Of a DNA stretch of 64,000 nt, positions 1 to 11,080 are shown piece after piece (position 1 is the first letter of the stretch; every line of letters starts with the position of its first letter). The DNA is from Elmis aenea (Eukaryota > Arthropoda > Insecta > Coleoptera > Elmidae): assembly GCA_947652605.1 (NCBI GenBank), contig OX393580.1, positions 13,536,159 to 13,600,158 of the forward strand, read 5' to 3'. Both the position numbers and the translations under genes were made by a program. Under the pieces are notes generated by a model. That model ran no database searches, had not been told where the DNA came from, and saw nothing but the letters and a program-made list of their open reading frames with translations.

Positions 1-1198
1 TGTACCATTATGATATAATAAATAAATGCAGTTTGATACATATTTTGTATGTGTAAGAAATTACTATTGCAATTTTGTGTATTGCAGGAATATTTATTAA
101 TTTGAAAAACAATGAGTTTATCGTTGTATTGCACTGTTATCTTAACTTCATCTTCACATATTATGTATAGTGCAACACATTTGGGGGCTATATTGGCTGA
201 ATTAAAAAATATTTTGTCAAACTTGTAATTATAATAGTTTGTAAAATTGTTTTATTAAGTTAATGTTTGCTGAACAACAATTGTTGCAACGTAATCTTTA
301 CTCTTGTATTTTTCCACATTCCCTTTATGTCTTTATTCTCCTTGTAGAAAAAAGAATATCAAGTAACATTGTGACTAATAATAATAAAGTATGTACGAAT
401 TCTTTGTGACAGCTTTAAATGTTTACATTATTTTGTGTTAAAATTTTATAATATATATTTTATTATTGTTGTAAAAACAAATTTTTATAGAATATACACA
501 TTTTTGTATGCAATATATTTTTTGATATTTATTTGATGTGTTTAATTGAAGTTGTGCCTTGCCAAATCTTTTCACATTTAAAGAATGTTTGGGTATTTTT
601 GTTTGAGTACTTCAAAACTAAACTCTTAAAAGAGTTTGCTATTATTTATTTTTGTAAAAGTAGCGAAATATACATTTATTTAAATTGTGTAATGTTGATA
701 AATAAAACAAATTGTACGTCAGTTATTTCCAATGTTCATGGTTTTGGCCTTAAATATTAAAATGTTGAAGTGTGTATCACAAGTCCCTAGAAGTGTTCAC
801 TATGTATATGAAATTATAGGGGGAATAGCGAAGTTTTAAAATTATTAAAAAAATATATATATTCTGTCATATTTTCTTAACAGACTTTATTGGTAAAAAC
901 TATAGGTAAATATCCATATTCATTTTAGAAAAAATTTAGTTTTCAAGTTCTCACCACTCATTGATATTTTGCAATAATAAAAAATTGTAATTACTTCTAA
1001 TTTGGATTAAAGTGGCATGCTCAGAATTATATTAATCAATATTTGATTTGCAATATTCTTAATGACGATTTTTTTGTAGCTACATTAATCAACAAATTTG
1101 ATCCCATTGAATTTGAGACATCAAGTGTTTTTAAGTTACAATAATTAATTGCGTTCTATGATATATGTTTTATGATCATAAACGTAATTATAGCTGTT
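1..1198. other. AT-rich stretch without a recognisable gene
   Basis: The stretch is very AT-rich with many stop codons in all frames. A 75-codon open frame at 533-760 has biased low-complexity composition and resembles nothing I know, so I treat it as chance. Several AATAAA-like hexamers are present, as expected by composition alone. It could hold the 3' UTR of a gene lying to the left, but nothing shows this directly. Confidence 0.5.
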
Positions 1199-1202
1199 TT
1201 AA

Positions 1203-1392
1203 CTTAAAGTGGACAGTGACGCAAAACCAAAACTAGTCCAAAGCGTATAACACTGCGCCACCCAAAAACATCCGTCTGTTTCAGCAAGGTAAGTAAACCA
1301 GTAAAATTCCTTTACCGTTACTCAACGTTTTTAAAAAAGTTTAAACTTCAAACGCCATTCCTGTCTTTGCGCATCTCGCGGTCCACTTTAAG
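1203..1392. mobile_element. piggyBac-type MITE (TTAA target duplication)
   Basis: A 190-bp element is bounded by inverted repeats CTTAAAGTGGAC and GTCCACTTTAAG. Both sides carry TTAA (1199-1202 and 1393-1396), the duplication typical of the piggyBac superfamily. It has no coding capacity. The superfamily call rests only on the TTAA and short inverted ends. It sits about 480 bp upstream of the PDSS2 start codon. Confidence 0.6.
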
Positions 1393-1396
1393 TTAA

Positions 1397-1870
1397 AACC
1401 ACTCTAGTAAAGGAAGGTGATTTTGTGGCCATCTATTAGACAGTAGTGCAAAATTTTATTACTTGGTGGCGCGCACATCGTTAACAATTGGATCGAAAAT
1501 TTTGAACTAGCAGTAAATAAAGGGTTAAATATAGAAACAAGCACGTTGTAGGTGGAAACCAGACTGACATCAAAAAGTAAATTAACAATAATATATGGTA
1601 AAATAAAGCATTATGTTATATAAGTGCTTAAAAATAATGTGGATATTCGAAGATGTTAATTGTGCAAATGAAATACAAGGGTAACCATAAATGTCCTTGT
1701 TTTTAACTGGATAGAGATTTTACTTCAGGGTTGTCAAGTATTGGTGTACATAAATTAAGTAACACCGAATGCAATTAAAAATAAATTAACCAATGTTGTC
1801 AGCAAATATAACGATCTGAATTGCTTACATAAGAAAAGTGTAGTATTGGTTGCCAGCAGTATATTATTTA
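1397..1870 (+). other. 5' flank / probable 5' UTR and promoter region of PDSS2
   Basis: This is the DNA immediately upstream of the PDSS2 start codon. An in-frame stop (TAG) lies a few codons upstream of the chosen ATG, so the reading frame cannot extend further up without another exon. I see no clear TATA box or initiator and no repeat. Confidence 0.35.
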
Positions 1871-4467
1871 ATGGCTGTGTTAAAATATTTTTGTCTACTG
1901 AACAGACAAAAATTGTTAAGTTTAAATGCCCTAGAACATGTCCGAAGAATATCTGGGGCTCCTCAGAAAATTGGCGTCGAACTAATAGAAACAAAACCTG
2001 ATTTAACACTCGCAGTTTCTGAAGCTGAAAAAATAGTAGGATATCCAACATCTTTTTTGAATCTTCGATGGTTACTGACTGATGAAGTTGCTAATGTTGC
2101 TGCCCATTTAAGGAAATTGATGGGCACCGATCATCCATTACTTAGAACTGCAAGGTAATTTTTTTATTGATTACAAGCAGTGGTGAGCTATGAAATTTTT
2201 AACAAAGGGCTCGCTCATAGTTAAATAAAAACAAAAAAATTATGTTAATTATATGTTGGAAAAAAATCAGGGCTTCGAACCGTAATTTTTTTCGTTTCGG
2301 TTTTCGTTCCGGTTCAATTAAAAAAATATATATCGGTTTGGTTCCGGTTTTCGTTCCGGAAAAAATAACGGTTTTTTTCGGTTTTCGGTTCAGCTCCGAG
2401 TGATTAGGTACTTTTTATTTTTTTTAAATATATTTATTTGGTATAATAATTTGAAATAGAAGTACCTTTATAACATATGATGATAATATAATTTATTAAA
2501 CGAAACATGATATAAACAAAATGCGCGAGATTGTTGAACATATACTGAACCGTAATAAACCGATATTTTTTTTCGGTTCAGTTCCGGTTTTCGTTCCGAC
2601 AAAAATAACGGTTTTTTCCGGTTTTCGGTTTTCGGTTCTGTTCCGGTTCGAAGCCCTGAAAAAAATGGCATTTTAAATTCAAACGTGAATAATCGAGTGA
2701 TTGTACATAATTCAAAAAATTCTATTGTGCGACGGGTTATTATAAATTTAATCGTCATTGCTTGATAGGCATGACTTCGTCGCTTTACAAATGTATGTAA
2801 TGACAATGATTTTAAGATATATTTTTTCTTGAAAAAATGGTTAACAAGAAGAACAAGGGGCTCGCAAATTAAGGAATAATTTAACAAAGGGCTCGCGCGA
2901 GCCCCCGCGAGCCCCCTACAGCTCACCACTGATTACAAGTTTATAATTTTGATTGTACATGTTCTTCACTTGCATGGTAAACTTTATATATTTAAAGGGA
3001 AAAATCTAATCATACATAATTTAAAATAATTAAGTGCATTAAAATAATCGTTTAATTTTAATTTCCATTTCTATGAATGACCAGCACAAAAAGTATAGCT
3101 TGAATGTACAAAACAACTTATTACAGATTATTTTAGTTGACTTTCCAATTTGATTAATTTTTCTTCGACAATGCTTCTCTATTGAAAGTTAAAATTTTTG
3201 CCGTATATTCTTTAAATAACTCGGAATTAAATTGTTCAATTCTAGCTATTAGTTTTGTGTAGTAAAATAATACAGTAATAAGGGTTTGGTTTGCCAATTT
3301 TTAATTAAATTGAGAAAAGATATTCTTCAGATTCAAAAATAAAACTTGTTAAATGTTACGAAGATATATGTTTTAGATAATTATAAGCAATTCTTGATAA
3401 TAGTTTTACAGTTTTAAATTCTTCAATATTTTCGAACTATTTTGGTGCAAAATTTTAATATAGACGAGATAATTTATTTTCAATTTATATCTGTTTTACA
3501 TGATTAAATGTAAAATTTTTTTAGAAGTCTGTTGGTTAATAATCACATGCCAGCTTGGGGATTAATCGTGCTGCTTGTATCAAAAGCTAGCGGTTTGGCT
3601 AGAGCTTTCCCAGATACAGAACGAGATTTAATTGCTGGTGTGTTACACAGTCAGCGAGCACTTGCAGAAGTTACGGAAATGGTGAGAACTAGTAATATAA
3701 TTCACAAAAGTCTTATAAACATTGACAATAAGATGGTAAAAAATGATTCCAATATGAATTTTGGTAACAAAATAGCTACTTTAAGTGGAGATTATTTACT
3801 GAGTAAGAGCTACCATGAATTGGCTTGTCTGCGAAATCAAGAATTAAATGAATTGATATCTTCGGCCTTAAGAGATTTAGTAGAAGCTGACTTTATTGGA
3901 CCCCGTGACAACCAAAACATGCCTTTACCTGCAAAACCTACAGAAGCAAAACATGTTGCAATATCGGATGAATTCGGTACAGCACCATACTCGGTAAAAA
4001 ATGTATTGGGTAATAGTGAAGCAGAGTGGACTTTAAGAAATATATTGGGTGGGGCTAGTTTACTGGGAAAATCATGTCAAGGATCTTTAATACTAGGTAA
4101 ACATCCTCCAGAAATCCAAGAAAAAGGATTCTTATTCGGTAAACATCTGGCTCTTGCAAGGCAGGCCCAATCCGAATTAGAATCATTTTCACCGGGAAAT
4201 AGTGGTCCATTTAGTTTAATTTGTGCGCCGTTAATGTTCCACCTTCAATATGAGCCAAACTTGTATGAAGAGATAGAAAAAGGCAAAGACAATGTCTTAG
4301 ATGTAGATTATGAATATTTGAGAAATGTTGTGCAAAATGGCCCTGGCTTGGAACGCACCCAAAAGTTACAAAAGACACATTCATTCGCCGCTCTGGAAGT
4401 GTTAAATATACTACCAGCATCAGATGCTAGAATTGCTTTGGGTAATATAATTATGGCAATGCCTTAG
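1871..4467 (+). CDS. PDSS2: PDSS2, all-trans-polyprenyl (decaprenyl) diphosphate synthase subunit 2; two exons 1871-2154 and 3525-4467
   Basis: The spliced frame gives about 408 residues, close to the roughly 400 of animal PDSS2. Known of the family: PDSS2 partners PDSS1 in the mitochondrial heterotetramer that makes the polyprenyl tail of coenzyme Q. Seen here: a basic leader of about 50 residues without a domain, consistent with mitochondrial import, then the family block [14 protein letters not shown], then DHPLLRTAR at the end of exon 1. Exon 2 continues with a [13 protein letters not shown] helix, the [14 protein letters not shown] block and a C-terminal [11 protein letters not shown]. 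The aspartate-rich DDxxD motif of catalytic prenyl synthases is absent (the site reads LINIDNKM), as expected for this regulatory-type subunit. The donor is CAAG|GTAATT and the acceptor TTTTTTTAG|A, splitting an Arg codon. ATG 1871 is the first ATG after an in-frame stop. No frameshift or internal stop is seen, so the gene is probably functional. A further 5' non-coding exon cannot be excluded. Confidence 0.95.
2178..2931. mobile_element. hAT non-autonomous element (outer), 8-bp duplication ATTACAAG
   Basis: The inverted ends are CAGTGGTGAGCT and AGCTCACCACTG. Identical octamers ATTACAAG flank them (2170-2177 and 2932-2939), the size and terminal CAG typical of hAT. Subterminal blocks contain AACAAAGGGCTCGC on both sides, and the right one extends into GAGCCCCCGCGAGCC repeats. 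No transposase is present. A second hAT element is inserted at 2268-2658. Confidence 0.85.
2268..2658. mobile_element. hAT non-autonomous element nested in the previous one
   Basis: The inverted ends are CAGGGCTTCGAACCG and CGGTTCGAAGCCCTG, with the 8-bp duplication AAAAAAAT on each side (2260-2267 and 2659-2666). Both arms are made of degenerate units related to TTCGGTTCCGGTTTTCG. It has no coding capacity. Insertion inside another hAT element gives a relative age: this one is younger. Confidence 0.85.
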
Positions 4468-4915
4468 GTTGCATTTAAACAATTTTATTATTTAATATTT
4501 TAACAGCTGTGATTTTTATACAGGGTGATTCAATAAGTATCTAAGCATGGGCAAATTTCACATTTTAATGAGATATTATGTTAAACTTATGTCATATTTG
4601 TTTATGAATTTTGTGCAAAAAACGGACGTGCGTTTTTTTTTGTTTGTAAATGTATAATTTGTAAAAATGTTGAAAAAAGTATGTATTAAGAACGTTGTCG
4701 ATGTAGAGGTTGTGTGTTATTTGATACCCACTTGTGTTGGTTATGGAGATGTTAAGTGCACAGTGGTTCAAATTTCTAAGTACCGAATACCTGATTTAGG
4801 TTTTTGATGCTACTATGTTTTTAGATTGTTGGTAGCGATTTTTGTTTTTTCCATTTCTGGTGGAACCCATATTGAAAATAAAATTTTCTCAGGTTTAAAA
4901 AATTGTTTTTATTTA
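4468..4915. other. PDSS2 3' flank with a foldback-element end
   Basis: The PDSS2 3' UTR should begin here. At 4521 a TATA-flanked CAGGGTGATTC resembles the outer end of the TA-flanked foldback elements found throughout the window. I could not match it to a partner end. No polyadenylation site can be chosen confidently among the AT-rich hexamers. Confidence 0.4.
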
Positions 4916-5350
4916 CCGGGTGTAAATGAATTCTGGTACATCCCCGTTTTTTTCTTAAGTACTAATTTTAGGTTAAAACAATTTTAGACAGTTATGATAT
5001 GTGCAAAAAAAACGGATTATTTGAACATAAATATGTATACTATTGGTTTTCCTTCTGGTTTTGCCAGAAATTACCCCAACTTTGTTGTTTCAAATGGAAC
5101 ACCGTGTATATTATTTTTACGTTTTTGGAAAAAGTAAGCAATTTTGGATATACCTGCACCATTTTGGTTAATTTTTACCTAACCTCAAATAATTTTTGGA
5201 CAAAATTTTTATTATTAAGTGCCTGTGACCTGCATAAATTGCATTTTGTTGTGCTAACAAGATAATTTAATTGTTTTAAACGAGTTTGAAGGTTTTTGAC
5301 AAAAAGTCAGTTTTTAAAATGGAACGTTAGTGGTTCATACGCTTATTTAA

Positions 5351-5816
5351 CACGTTAAGCGCCATTTGTATCCATATGGATACAAATCATTTTGGCCCGA
5401 TGGGCCACCTGTATCCGTTTGGATACAACATCCTACATTTAGATTCGGCTGCCTGTATTCTTAAACATACATGTATTACATATACGTAACTATACCAGAA
5501 AAGGTTTAAGGATGGCCCGGTGGACCAGAAAACCTTGGTGGCTAGCGATTTTATTGAACACATTGATATTCAAATTTTATACAAATTTATTCATACAAAA
5601 ATCAAATTTACAAATTGTCAAAAATAAAAAAAATTGTTTTCTTTCCCATGGGCCGCCTGTATCCATTCGGATACAATTCAATTTTTGTTTAAAAACGGGT
5701 TAAAATGTTTGTTTTGTTGTTATTTTTTTTATATTACTTAAGGGCAACTTAGAAACGTTACTTAAAAAAAAATAGTGCCAAAACCTACTCAATTTAACAT
5801 GGTGGCGCTTAACGTG
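5351..5816. mobile_element. piggyBac-type MITE with subterminal GTATCCNNNNGGATAC palindromes
   Basis: The inverted ends are CACGTTAAGCGCC and GGCGCTTAACGTG, flanked by TTAA at 5347-5350 and 5817-5820. At least three internal palindromes of the form GTATCC-N4-GGATAC occur (within 5365-5386, and at 5411-5426 and 5659-5674). Each is next to a GGGCC(A/G)CCT block except the first. The element is non-coding. The superfamily is assigned by the TTAA duplication. Confidence 0.7.
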
Positions 5817-6051
5817 TTAAATAGAGTATTTTCTGAGAAATTCAGTAATACCAAAAACTTGGTATTTTTATTAGTCGTATTCTTCCCCTTTCTAAAAATG
5901 TAAAAATATACAACGTGTTGCATTTGAAATAACAAAGTTAGGATCATTTCCCGCAAAACCAGAAGGAAAATAATAATTTTTGCACATACTAAATATGCCT
6001 AAAATTTTATTTGTTCTTAATAAAAACTAAAGAAAAAAAAGGTAGTGTACT

Positions 6052-6328
6052 CAGTGGCGTAGCGAGAGTAAATGGCACCCGGGGCGAATTTTTTTTTCTC
6101 CCCCCTCGTCCGTATTTTTATTGTGGTTTGTAAGTTTTAAGTAAAATAATGTATTATTTATTTAAATACACTGTAATGACAATGAGAATTTTTTTTTATA
6201 GTATAATGGCATTTTAGTTTTCTAGCTTTAAATAAATGAAATAAACTCAAAAATATTTTGTTTTCGCGGCGCTCCCTCAAGACGCGGGGCAACGATACCC
6301 CCTTGCCCCACCCGTCGCTACGCCACTG
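6052..6328. mobile_element. hAT MITE, 8-bp duplication AGTGTACT
   Basis: The inverted ends are CAGTGGCGTAGCGA and TCGCTACGCCACTG, flanked by AGTGTACT (6044-6051 and 6329-6336). It interrupts the right arm of the foldback element, so it is younger than that element. The CAGTGGCGTAG end is shared in looser form by 15799-16012 and by lone ends near 19519 and 33850. Confidence 0.85.
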
Positions 6329-6355
6329 AGTGTACTAGAATTTATTTACACCCGG

Positions 6356-7098
6356 CATGTGTTACAAAAAATAATGATAGTATATGCATACTTCTGTGTA
6401 AATTTCATAATCGTAGTATGCCATGGATTCAAAATCATCTTCAAAAATAAAAAAACAATAGATTTGGTAGTATTAATGCTGCTAAATTTGTGAGAATAAA
6501 TCAGTAAATGATATTACTTATTGGGGGCACATGCCGTTTAGTTGAGCTACTGACTGCCTGCTGCATGATGACATTGTAATTATTATGATAGCAATGAGAT
6601 ACTAAAAAGTGCCATAGTCTATTTGCACGTATGTAGTTTTGTAGAAAAAAAAATAAAAAATACGGGTTTAAAACACGTAAACGATTTTAAATGTATCAAA
6701 ACTCATTTCTGTTGTCTTTTTCATGAAAACGCTAAGCCATTATTTAGTTTTACTATTTCATTTTTTTAAAATGTAAATGATACGTCCAAGTTAAAAAGGC
6801 TTAAAGAATCTTCTTGTATGTTGTAGTAATATAACGTTACAAGTGATAATTTACATATTTATAGTACATACAGGTTGGGTATCCTTAATCCAAAGTACTT
6901 GTAACTAGAAGAAGATTGAATCTTGAATTTTTGAATGCAATGCTTGCTGGAGTAAAAGTTGTGAGAAAATAAAATTCAGATTTTATTTTTGAAAAGTATT
7001 TGAATTTGAAAAGTTTAAAAACATTGGCAGTTTCAACAATATCTTGTATCTTTGCTCCACAAAGCAGAGAATAAGCAAAACAATTAATAAGTATTTAA
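6356..7098. other. Non-coding AT-rich stretch
   Basis: I see no coding frame, RNA gene or bounded repeat here. Short open frames at the right edge overlap the Harbinger-type MITE and are chance. Confidence 0.4.
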
Positions 7099-7486
7099 GC
7101 TGGATCCACATCAATAAAAATTTATGTTGTATTTTGTATTTCAAATTCAACACTAACATTTGCGGCGCAAATTTAAATCTGGTTAAGTATTTTACCACGT
7201 AAATAGTTATCTTGTGCGTTGAACGGCCGAATCCGCTTGTGCACTTGTTTATGCAGAACAATGCACTCAAAATCAAGTCCACATTGATACGACTGTGCGG
7301 CGCAAATCTCTTTGAAGTTGGCTAAAAACCGACAGCACGATGGATAGCGTGCGTTGTTCGTCACGAAATTATTTGCGTGCATTTCTATGCGGCGCACAGT
7401 CCACACCAACAAAAATTTCGACGCACGCGAGCAAATTTGTGTCAAATACAACGCACAACGCAAATTTTTATTGGTGTGGATCCAGC
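7099..7486. mobile_element. PIF/Harbinger-type MITE, TAA duplication
   Basis: The inverted ends are GCTGGATCCACATCAATAAA and TTTATTGGTGTGGATCCAGC, with TAA on both sides (7096-7098 and 7487-7489). The interior is GC-richer and repeats GCGGCGCA, TTTGCG and GTGCGTTG blocks near both ends. A 3-bp TWA duplication with such ends is typical of PIF/Harbinger. It has no transposase. Confidence 0.7.
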
Positions 7487-7770
7487 TAATAGATTCACAC
7501 ACCTTGCGCTGATGTTAGTGCCACACTGATGTCAATACAGTGTTAGCGAGAATTTTTGTTTAAGGGTACTCAACTTGTGCTACATTTTTTAGTTGTCATT
7601 TGTAAATTAAAGCATAATTTAGTTAAATTAAACAATTGTGCATTTTGTAGAATGTTGTTCATAAACATGTAATAAGTGCAAATTTTTATATAGTTAATTG
7701 TTGATTAATAAAAATTATATAAAAACATATTTGCGATTTATATTTAAATTAGTATAATGTACCGTCTGTA

Positions 7771-8100
7771 CAGGGTGGTCCAAATTCGATAAGATTACAT
7801 GGGTATCTTGCTTAATATTCAAGATGGTGAAACGGTTAAAATACCAAAAATGTGCAGTTTTTTGAGACAACTTTGGAACCGTTTTTAAAAATATTCTATC
7901 ATTTCCAGTTTTTGAGTTATTGGAGAAAAGGTGTTTTATTGTCATATTTATAATGTGTCATGTCTCCGTTGTTGTAAAAAACGAAAGCATTTATAAAGAT
8001 TATTTGTAGATATTGTTTTGTACAATTCGAATACACTAAAAAAAATATTTTCGCTCGCCGTTAAAAAGTTATGACACAAACTTACTTTTTTTTATACAGT
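7771..8100 (+). mobile_element. Single arm of a TA-flanked foldback element
   Basis: It starts CAGGGTGGTCCAAATTCGAT after GTA. It matches the left arm of the palindromic element at 27203-28408 over about 300 bp (for example ATGTGCAGTTTTTTGAGACAA). No mirrored second arm is present, so this is a half element. Confidence 0.65.
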
Positions 8101-9870
8101 GTAACCCATTTTAAAGCCCATCACCTCTATAAAAAGTTTATTTATGGTCCGATTTTCATGAACTTTTTTTAAACGATAAAGCATCATAAACTATACTTTG
8201 GCACCCTATTTTAAAATTAATTTTATACTCGCAAAGCCTACTATGATTTTTTTTCGATGTCAAAAGTGGCAAAATATGTTAAGCGATTTTTTTAACTAAA
8301 ACCTGACTACACCACTGGATTCAGTATGCCCTTAAATGGGTTTGAATCAAATTTCATGAACAAATATTTGTTATTAAGAGATTAATTACTAATTCAATAT
8401 TGAAAGGAGGCGAAATAAAAATTATATATATAAAAAGGGAAACACAAGTTTAAAAAGGTTAAGAAACACTGCTGTACGTGATGCCTGCTAAAGTGCTAAT
8501 TAAAACAAAATAATTTAAATAAACAACTTTTGTAATTATAACACATCCAACGTAAATATATTTTTTTAAACCGAAAAATTAGCAATTTATTGATCCTCAT
8601 TACATATTTCGTTGTCAAAAACAACTAATTAAGTGTAATTATATCACCCCAAACTTAACTAAATTTCAACCCTTTCATTAGTTTTCGGTAACCCTCCCAT
8701 ATTATGTAAAATGAATTCCCGACCTTTAAATTGACCTTACAAGGTCCATTCGGTGTTACTGCCACAGTACATTTCCTAAACTATTAACTTTACTCATTCC
8801 ACAGTAGTTAGAAATTAATTAGGAGTACTGACCACTTGAAATGAGACCGTCAGTTGTAATACAACGAATAACGCGAAAGCAAATATTTCATTGATGAAGT
8901 TTGCTGATAAACACGTAACTAAAATACTGCGTTAGTAATTAGTGCAATATTTAATATTTTAAAAGATTATAGATCTTCTGTAGTAAGAAGGAAAATCTGA
9001 TTCGAGATGAGATTCTTAGTTTAAGTTGCTTTTGTCACATTTGATTAACTTTTCATCAGTTGTAAGTTTCTCAAAATTTTTAATAGAGCCCTGTGACATC
9101 CGACTTAAATAAAGCTGTTTTGTGTAAGTTCTATCACTTTAAAGTCATATAATTAAGATGGGCGTTCGCTCTTAAGATACCTTTTCATGTTAAGTACAGT
9201 TTTATTACTAATAAATTTTTTGCAGACACAATATTCTATTTACATATAATGTATATTTTATAACATAAATATCCTAAATTCAAACAAATTTATAATTATT
9301 TAAAAGTGCTTTTATGCCTACTAAAACTTACTAACAGTGCTGAATTTTGATTACCTAAATTTATTAGCAGAGTAAGATGATCTAATTTACGTAAAGAGTT
9401 AATAAAAAAGTTATGGTATAAGACATTTAGGTGGTTGAGTTTTCCTTATTTTGCAAGTTGCCGGTGATGTGTAAAACAGAATAAAGCAATTAATCTCTTT
9501 GTCAATTCTTTATTCTGTTATTTCGCTCCAACTACTCGAAAAATTGCAATTTGGGGTTATTTTTTATTAGCCATATACGATCCTTTGTGGCATTTAAACA
9601 TCATTGTTTTAAATTTTAACAATTACATAACGTTGTTACTTTATTTTTCATTAAAATTTATAATTGTTTCAGAAAAGAATGTTTTTAATTCTGAACATAG
9701 ATATGAATTATTAAACCTTTATTAACATCCTGTTTTTTTTTTTAAATTCATTACGTATAGAACAATTTTGTATTTCCTTAATTTTTGTACAGTTTGAAAA
9801 GTTTATAAATTCTAATGGGGAAAATCCGCTGTAAAAGAAAAGTGGCTATAATATGAATTTGAATTAATTG
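8101..9870. other. Long non-coding stretch
   Basis: AT-rich DNA with no supported gene, RNA or bounded repeat. It is one of the longer stretches without visible transposon ends and may be ancestral intergenic sequence. Confidence 0.4.
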
Positions 9871-10090
9871 TATATTACATAACAAGAGTTGTAAGAAGCA
9901 TATTACGCACGAGTGGAAAAGTTGCGCCCGGAGCCGCGTAGCGGCGTGCGTCATAACTCACTTATAGGCATGCAAGAAGTGTTTGGCGTGAGTCTACTTT
10001 GATCATTTCTTTAAAAAACTGTGCTTTTTGCTTACCGTACGTAAGGACCCACTTACTATGCATGCAGGCTGTACGGTAAGTCATTTACAT
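9871..10090 (+). repeat. Dispersed repeat, shorter copy (partner at 45822-46168)
   Basis: It shares TTACATAACAAGAGTTGTAA, a GGAGCCGCGTAGCGGCG hairpin block and GAGTCTACTTTGATCATTTC with 45822-46168 in the same order and orientation. This copy lacks about 165 bp present in the other, including the second half of an inverted repeat. No ORF is seen. The class of element is not identified. Confidence 0.65.
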
Positions 10091-10259
10091 TAGTGGTCGT
10101 AGAAAATAATATTATTTAAAACAGGCATAAAGCAAAATTCGTGTTGTGGTTTTCTTGATAATCGACCACAGTTGTGGTCGGGTTTTCACTTGGTGAGTTT
10201 TTCATTGAGTCTTACATATAACGGACGTTTTTTGAATGAACAGAACTCGGTTGATTTTC

Positions 10260-10315
10260 AAGTTTTTTTTTTTTTTTTTTGTTTTTTTTTTGTTTTTTTT
10301 TTTGTTTTTTTTTTT
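10260..10315. repeat. Poly-T low-complexity tract interrupted by single G
   Basis: About 55 bp of T runs separated by single G residues. The lysine-rich open frames it produces on the minus strand are artefacts of this tract. Confidence 0.9.
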
Positions 10316-10515
10316 GCAAAGTGAAGAATAACATCTGCCATTTGATATAACAAAGTCAAGTATCCTCTTGAACGAAAAGTTGTTTGTTTTTTGTTTGTTT
10401 TTATCCAAGTATACAAATGAATGAACAGAACTCGGTTGATTTTCAAGAAAAAGCAAACTTATTTATTACAAATTGAAAAACAACATAAGTATGCTATTTG
10501 ATTTACCATGATTAT

Positions 10516-10840
10516 TTAGTTATGGAAAATTATATCCATCAGGTGGCGGCCACCCTCCTGAATGCAAGTTTCAAGTCTCTGCCTGAAGTCATTCATGACT
10601 CGGCCTAGCAGCTGTGCGTCAATTAAATGCGTCTCTTCTGTAATGGAATGTTTCCTCCCTTAGTGTACGCGGTTTGTAGGCAAAAACACGTTCTTTTAAG
10701 TGCCTCCAAATGAAAAAGTCGCAGGAAGATAAGTCTGGTGATCTTGGAGGCCACGGCAAGTCACCGAAACGCGAAATGACGCGGCCAGGGAACGTGTTTC
10801 TAACAACTTCCATGGATGCGTTTGCAGTATATGCTTTTCG
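10516..10840 (-). pseudogene. Mariner-like (IS630/Tc1/mariner) transposase, C-terminal relic
   Basis: Read on the minus strand, a frame from about 10838 gives a run resembling TANASMEVVRNTFPGRVIS, then PWPPRSPDLSSCDFFIW and KERVFAYKPRTL. The PDLxxxD segment is where mariner-type transposases place the third catalytic acidic residue (here Asp). After a frameshift between about 10620 and 10645 the homologous tail continues (QLLGRVMNDFRQRLETC) to a stop at 10516-10518. The N-terminal helix-turn-helix and the first two catalytic residues are missing, so it cannot be active. It lies in the loop of the palindromic element at 10221-10976 and links that family to mariner-like transposons. Confidence 0.8.
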
Positions 10841-11054
10841 TTCAAGAGGATATTTGACTTTGTTATAGCAAATGGCAGATGTTATTCTTCATTTTGCAAA
10901 AAAAAACAAAAAACAACTTGAAAATCAACCGAGTTCTATTCATTCAAAAAACGTCCGTTTCCCACAAGTCACCCTGTACAAGGATATATCAGCATAAATA
11001 AGGTTAATTAAAAATCACTTATCTTTTTTGGAAGTAAGTCAAATGAAAAACCTG

Positions 11055-11080
11055 TTTCAAGACTCCTGTCTCTTGATCAG
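11055..11080 (-). other. Hammerhead-like motif, degenerate copy
   Basis: On the minus strand it reads CTGATCA, A, then a 5-bp hairpin GAGAC-AGGA-GTCTT, then GAAAC. This resembles a hammerhead ribozyme core (CUGAUGA, stem II, GAAA) with one core change. The same 40-bp neighbourhood recurs at 37757-37805 with a perfect CTGATGA. The cleavage-site strand is not evident. Such motifs are known in Penelope-like retroelements. Confidence 0.45.

Larger units (their letters stand above)
2155..3524 (+). other. PDSS2 intron 1 (1370 bp)
   Basis: It starts GTAATT and ends with a pyrimidine-rich tract followed by TTTAG. Joining 2154 to 3525 restores an uninterrupted PDSS2 frame (TAR|SLL). More than half of it (2178-2931) is a nested pair of hAT elements. 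The remaining 2940-3524 is AT-rich with no repeat that I recognise. Confidence 0.9.
4916..6355. mobile_element. Palindromic (foldback) element with two nested insertions
   Basis: The left arm (about 4916-5345) and right arm (about 5821-6355) are inverted copies. CCGGGTGTAAATGAATTC on the left mirrors GAATTTATTTACACCCGG on the right, and internal blocks such as TTCTGGTTTTGCCAGAAAT and AACACCGTGTATATT mirror across the centre. A piggyBac-type MITE occupies the centre (5351-5816) and a hAT element interrupts the right arm (6052-6328). Single arms of the same family recur near 16955-17080 and 30660-31030. There is no ORF that I can support. Confidence 0.7.
10221..10976. mobile_element. Foldback element carrying a mariner-like transposase relic
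   Basis: The left arm (10221-10379) and right arm (about 10835-10976) are inverted copies: ACGGACGTTTTTTGAATGAA mirrors the right arm, as does GATAACAAAG-type sequence inward. The right outer end is CACCCTG followed by TA; the left end lacks the matching CAGGGTG. Within the loop a 30-bp block of the left arm (AACAGAACTCGGTTGATTTT) is repeated directly at about 10413-10446. The loop also contains the decayed transposase on the minus strand. Confidence 0.75.

Noticed and set aside
533..760. 75-codon plus-strand ORF near the left edge
   Set aside because: Ordinary AT-rich frame without motif or splice context.
2468..2929. 153-codon open frame on the minus strand
   Set aside because: It runs through the nested hAT ends (repetitive [17 protein letters not shown] text from the repeat units) inside the PDSS2 intron; no domain.
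10202..10456. Lysine-rich minus-strand frames
   Set aside because: Produced by the poly-T tract at 10260-10315; low complexity only.
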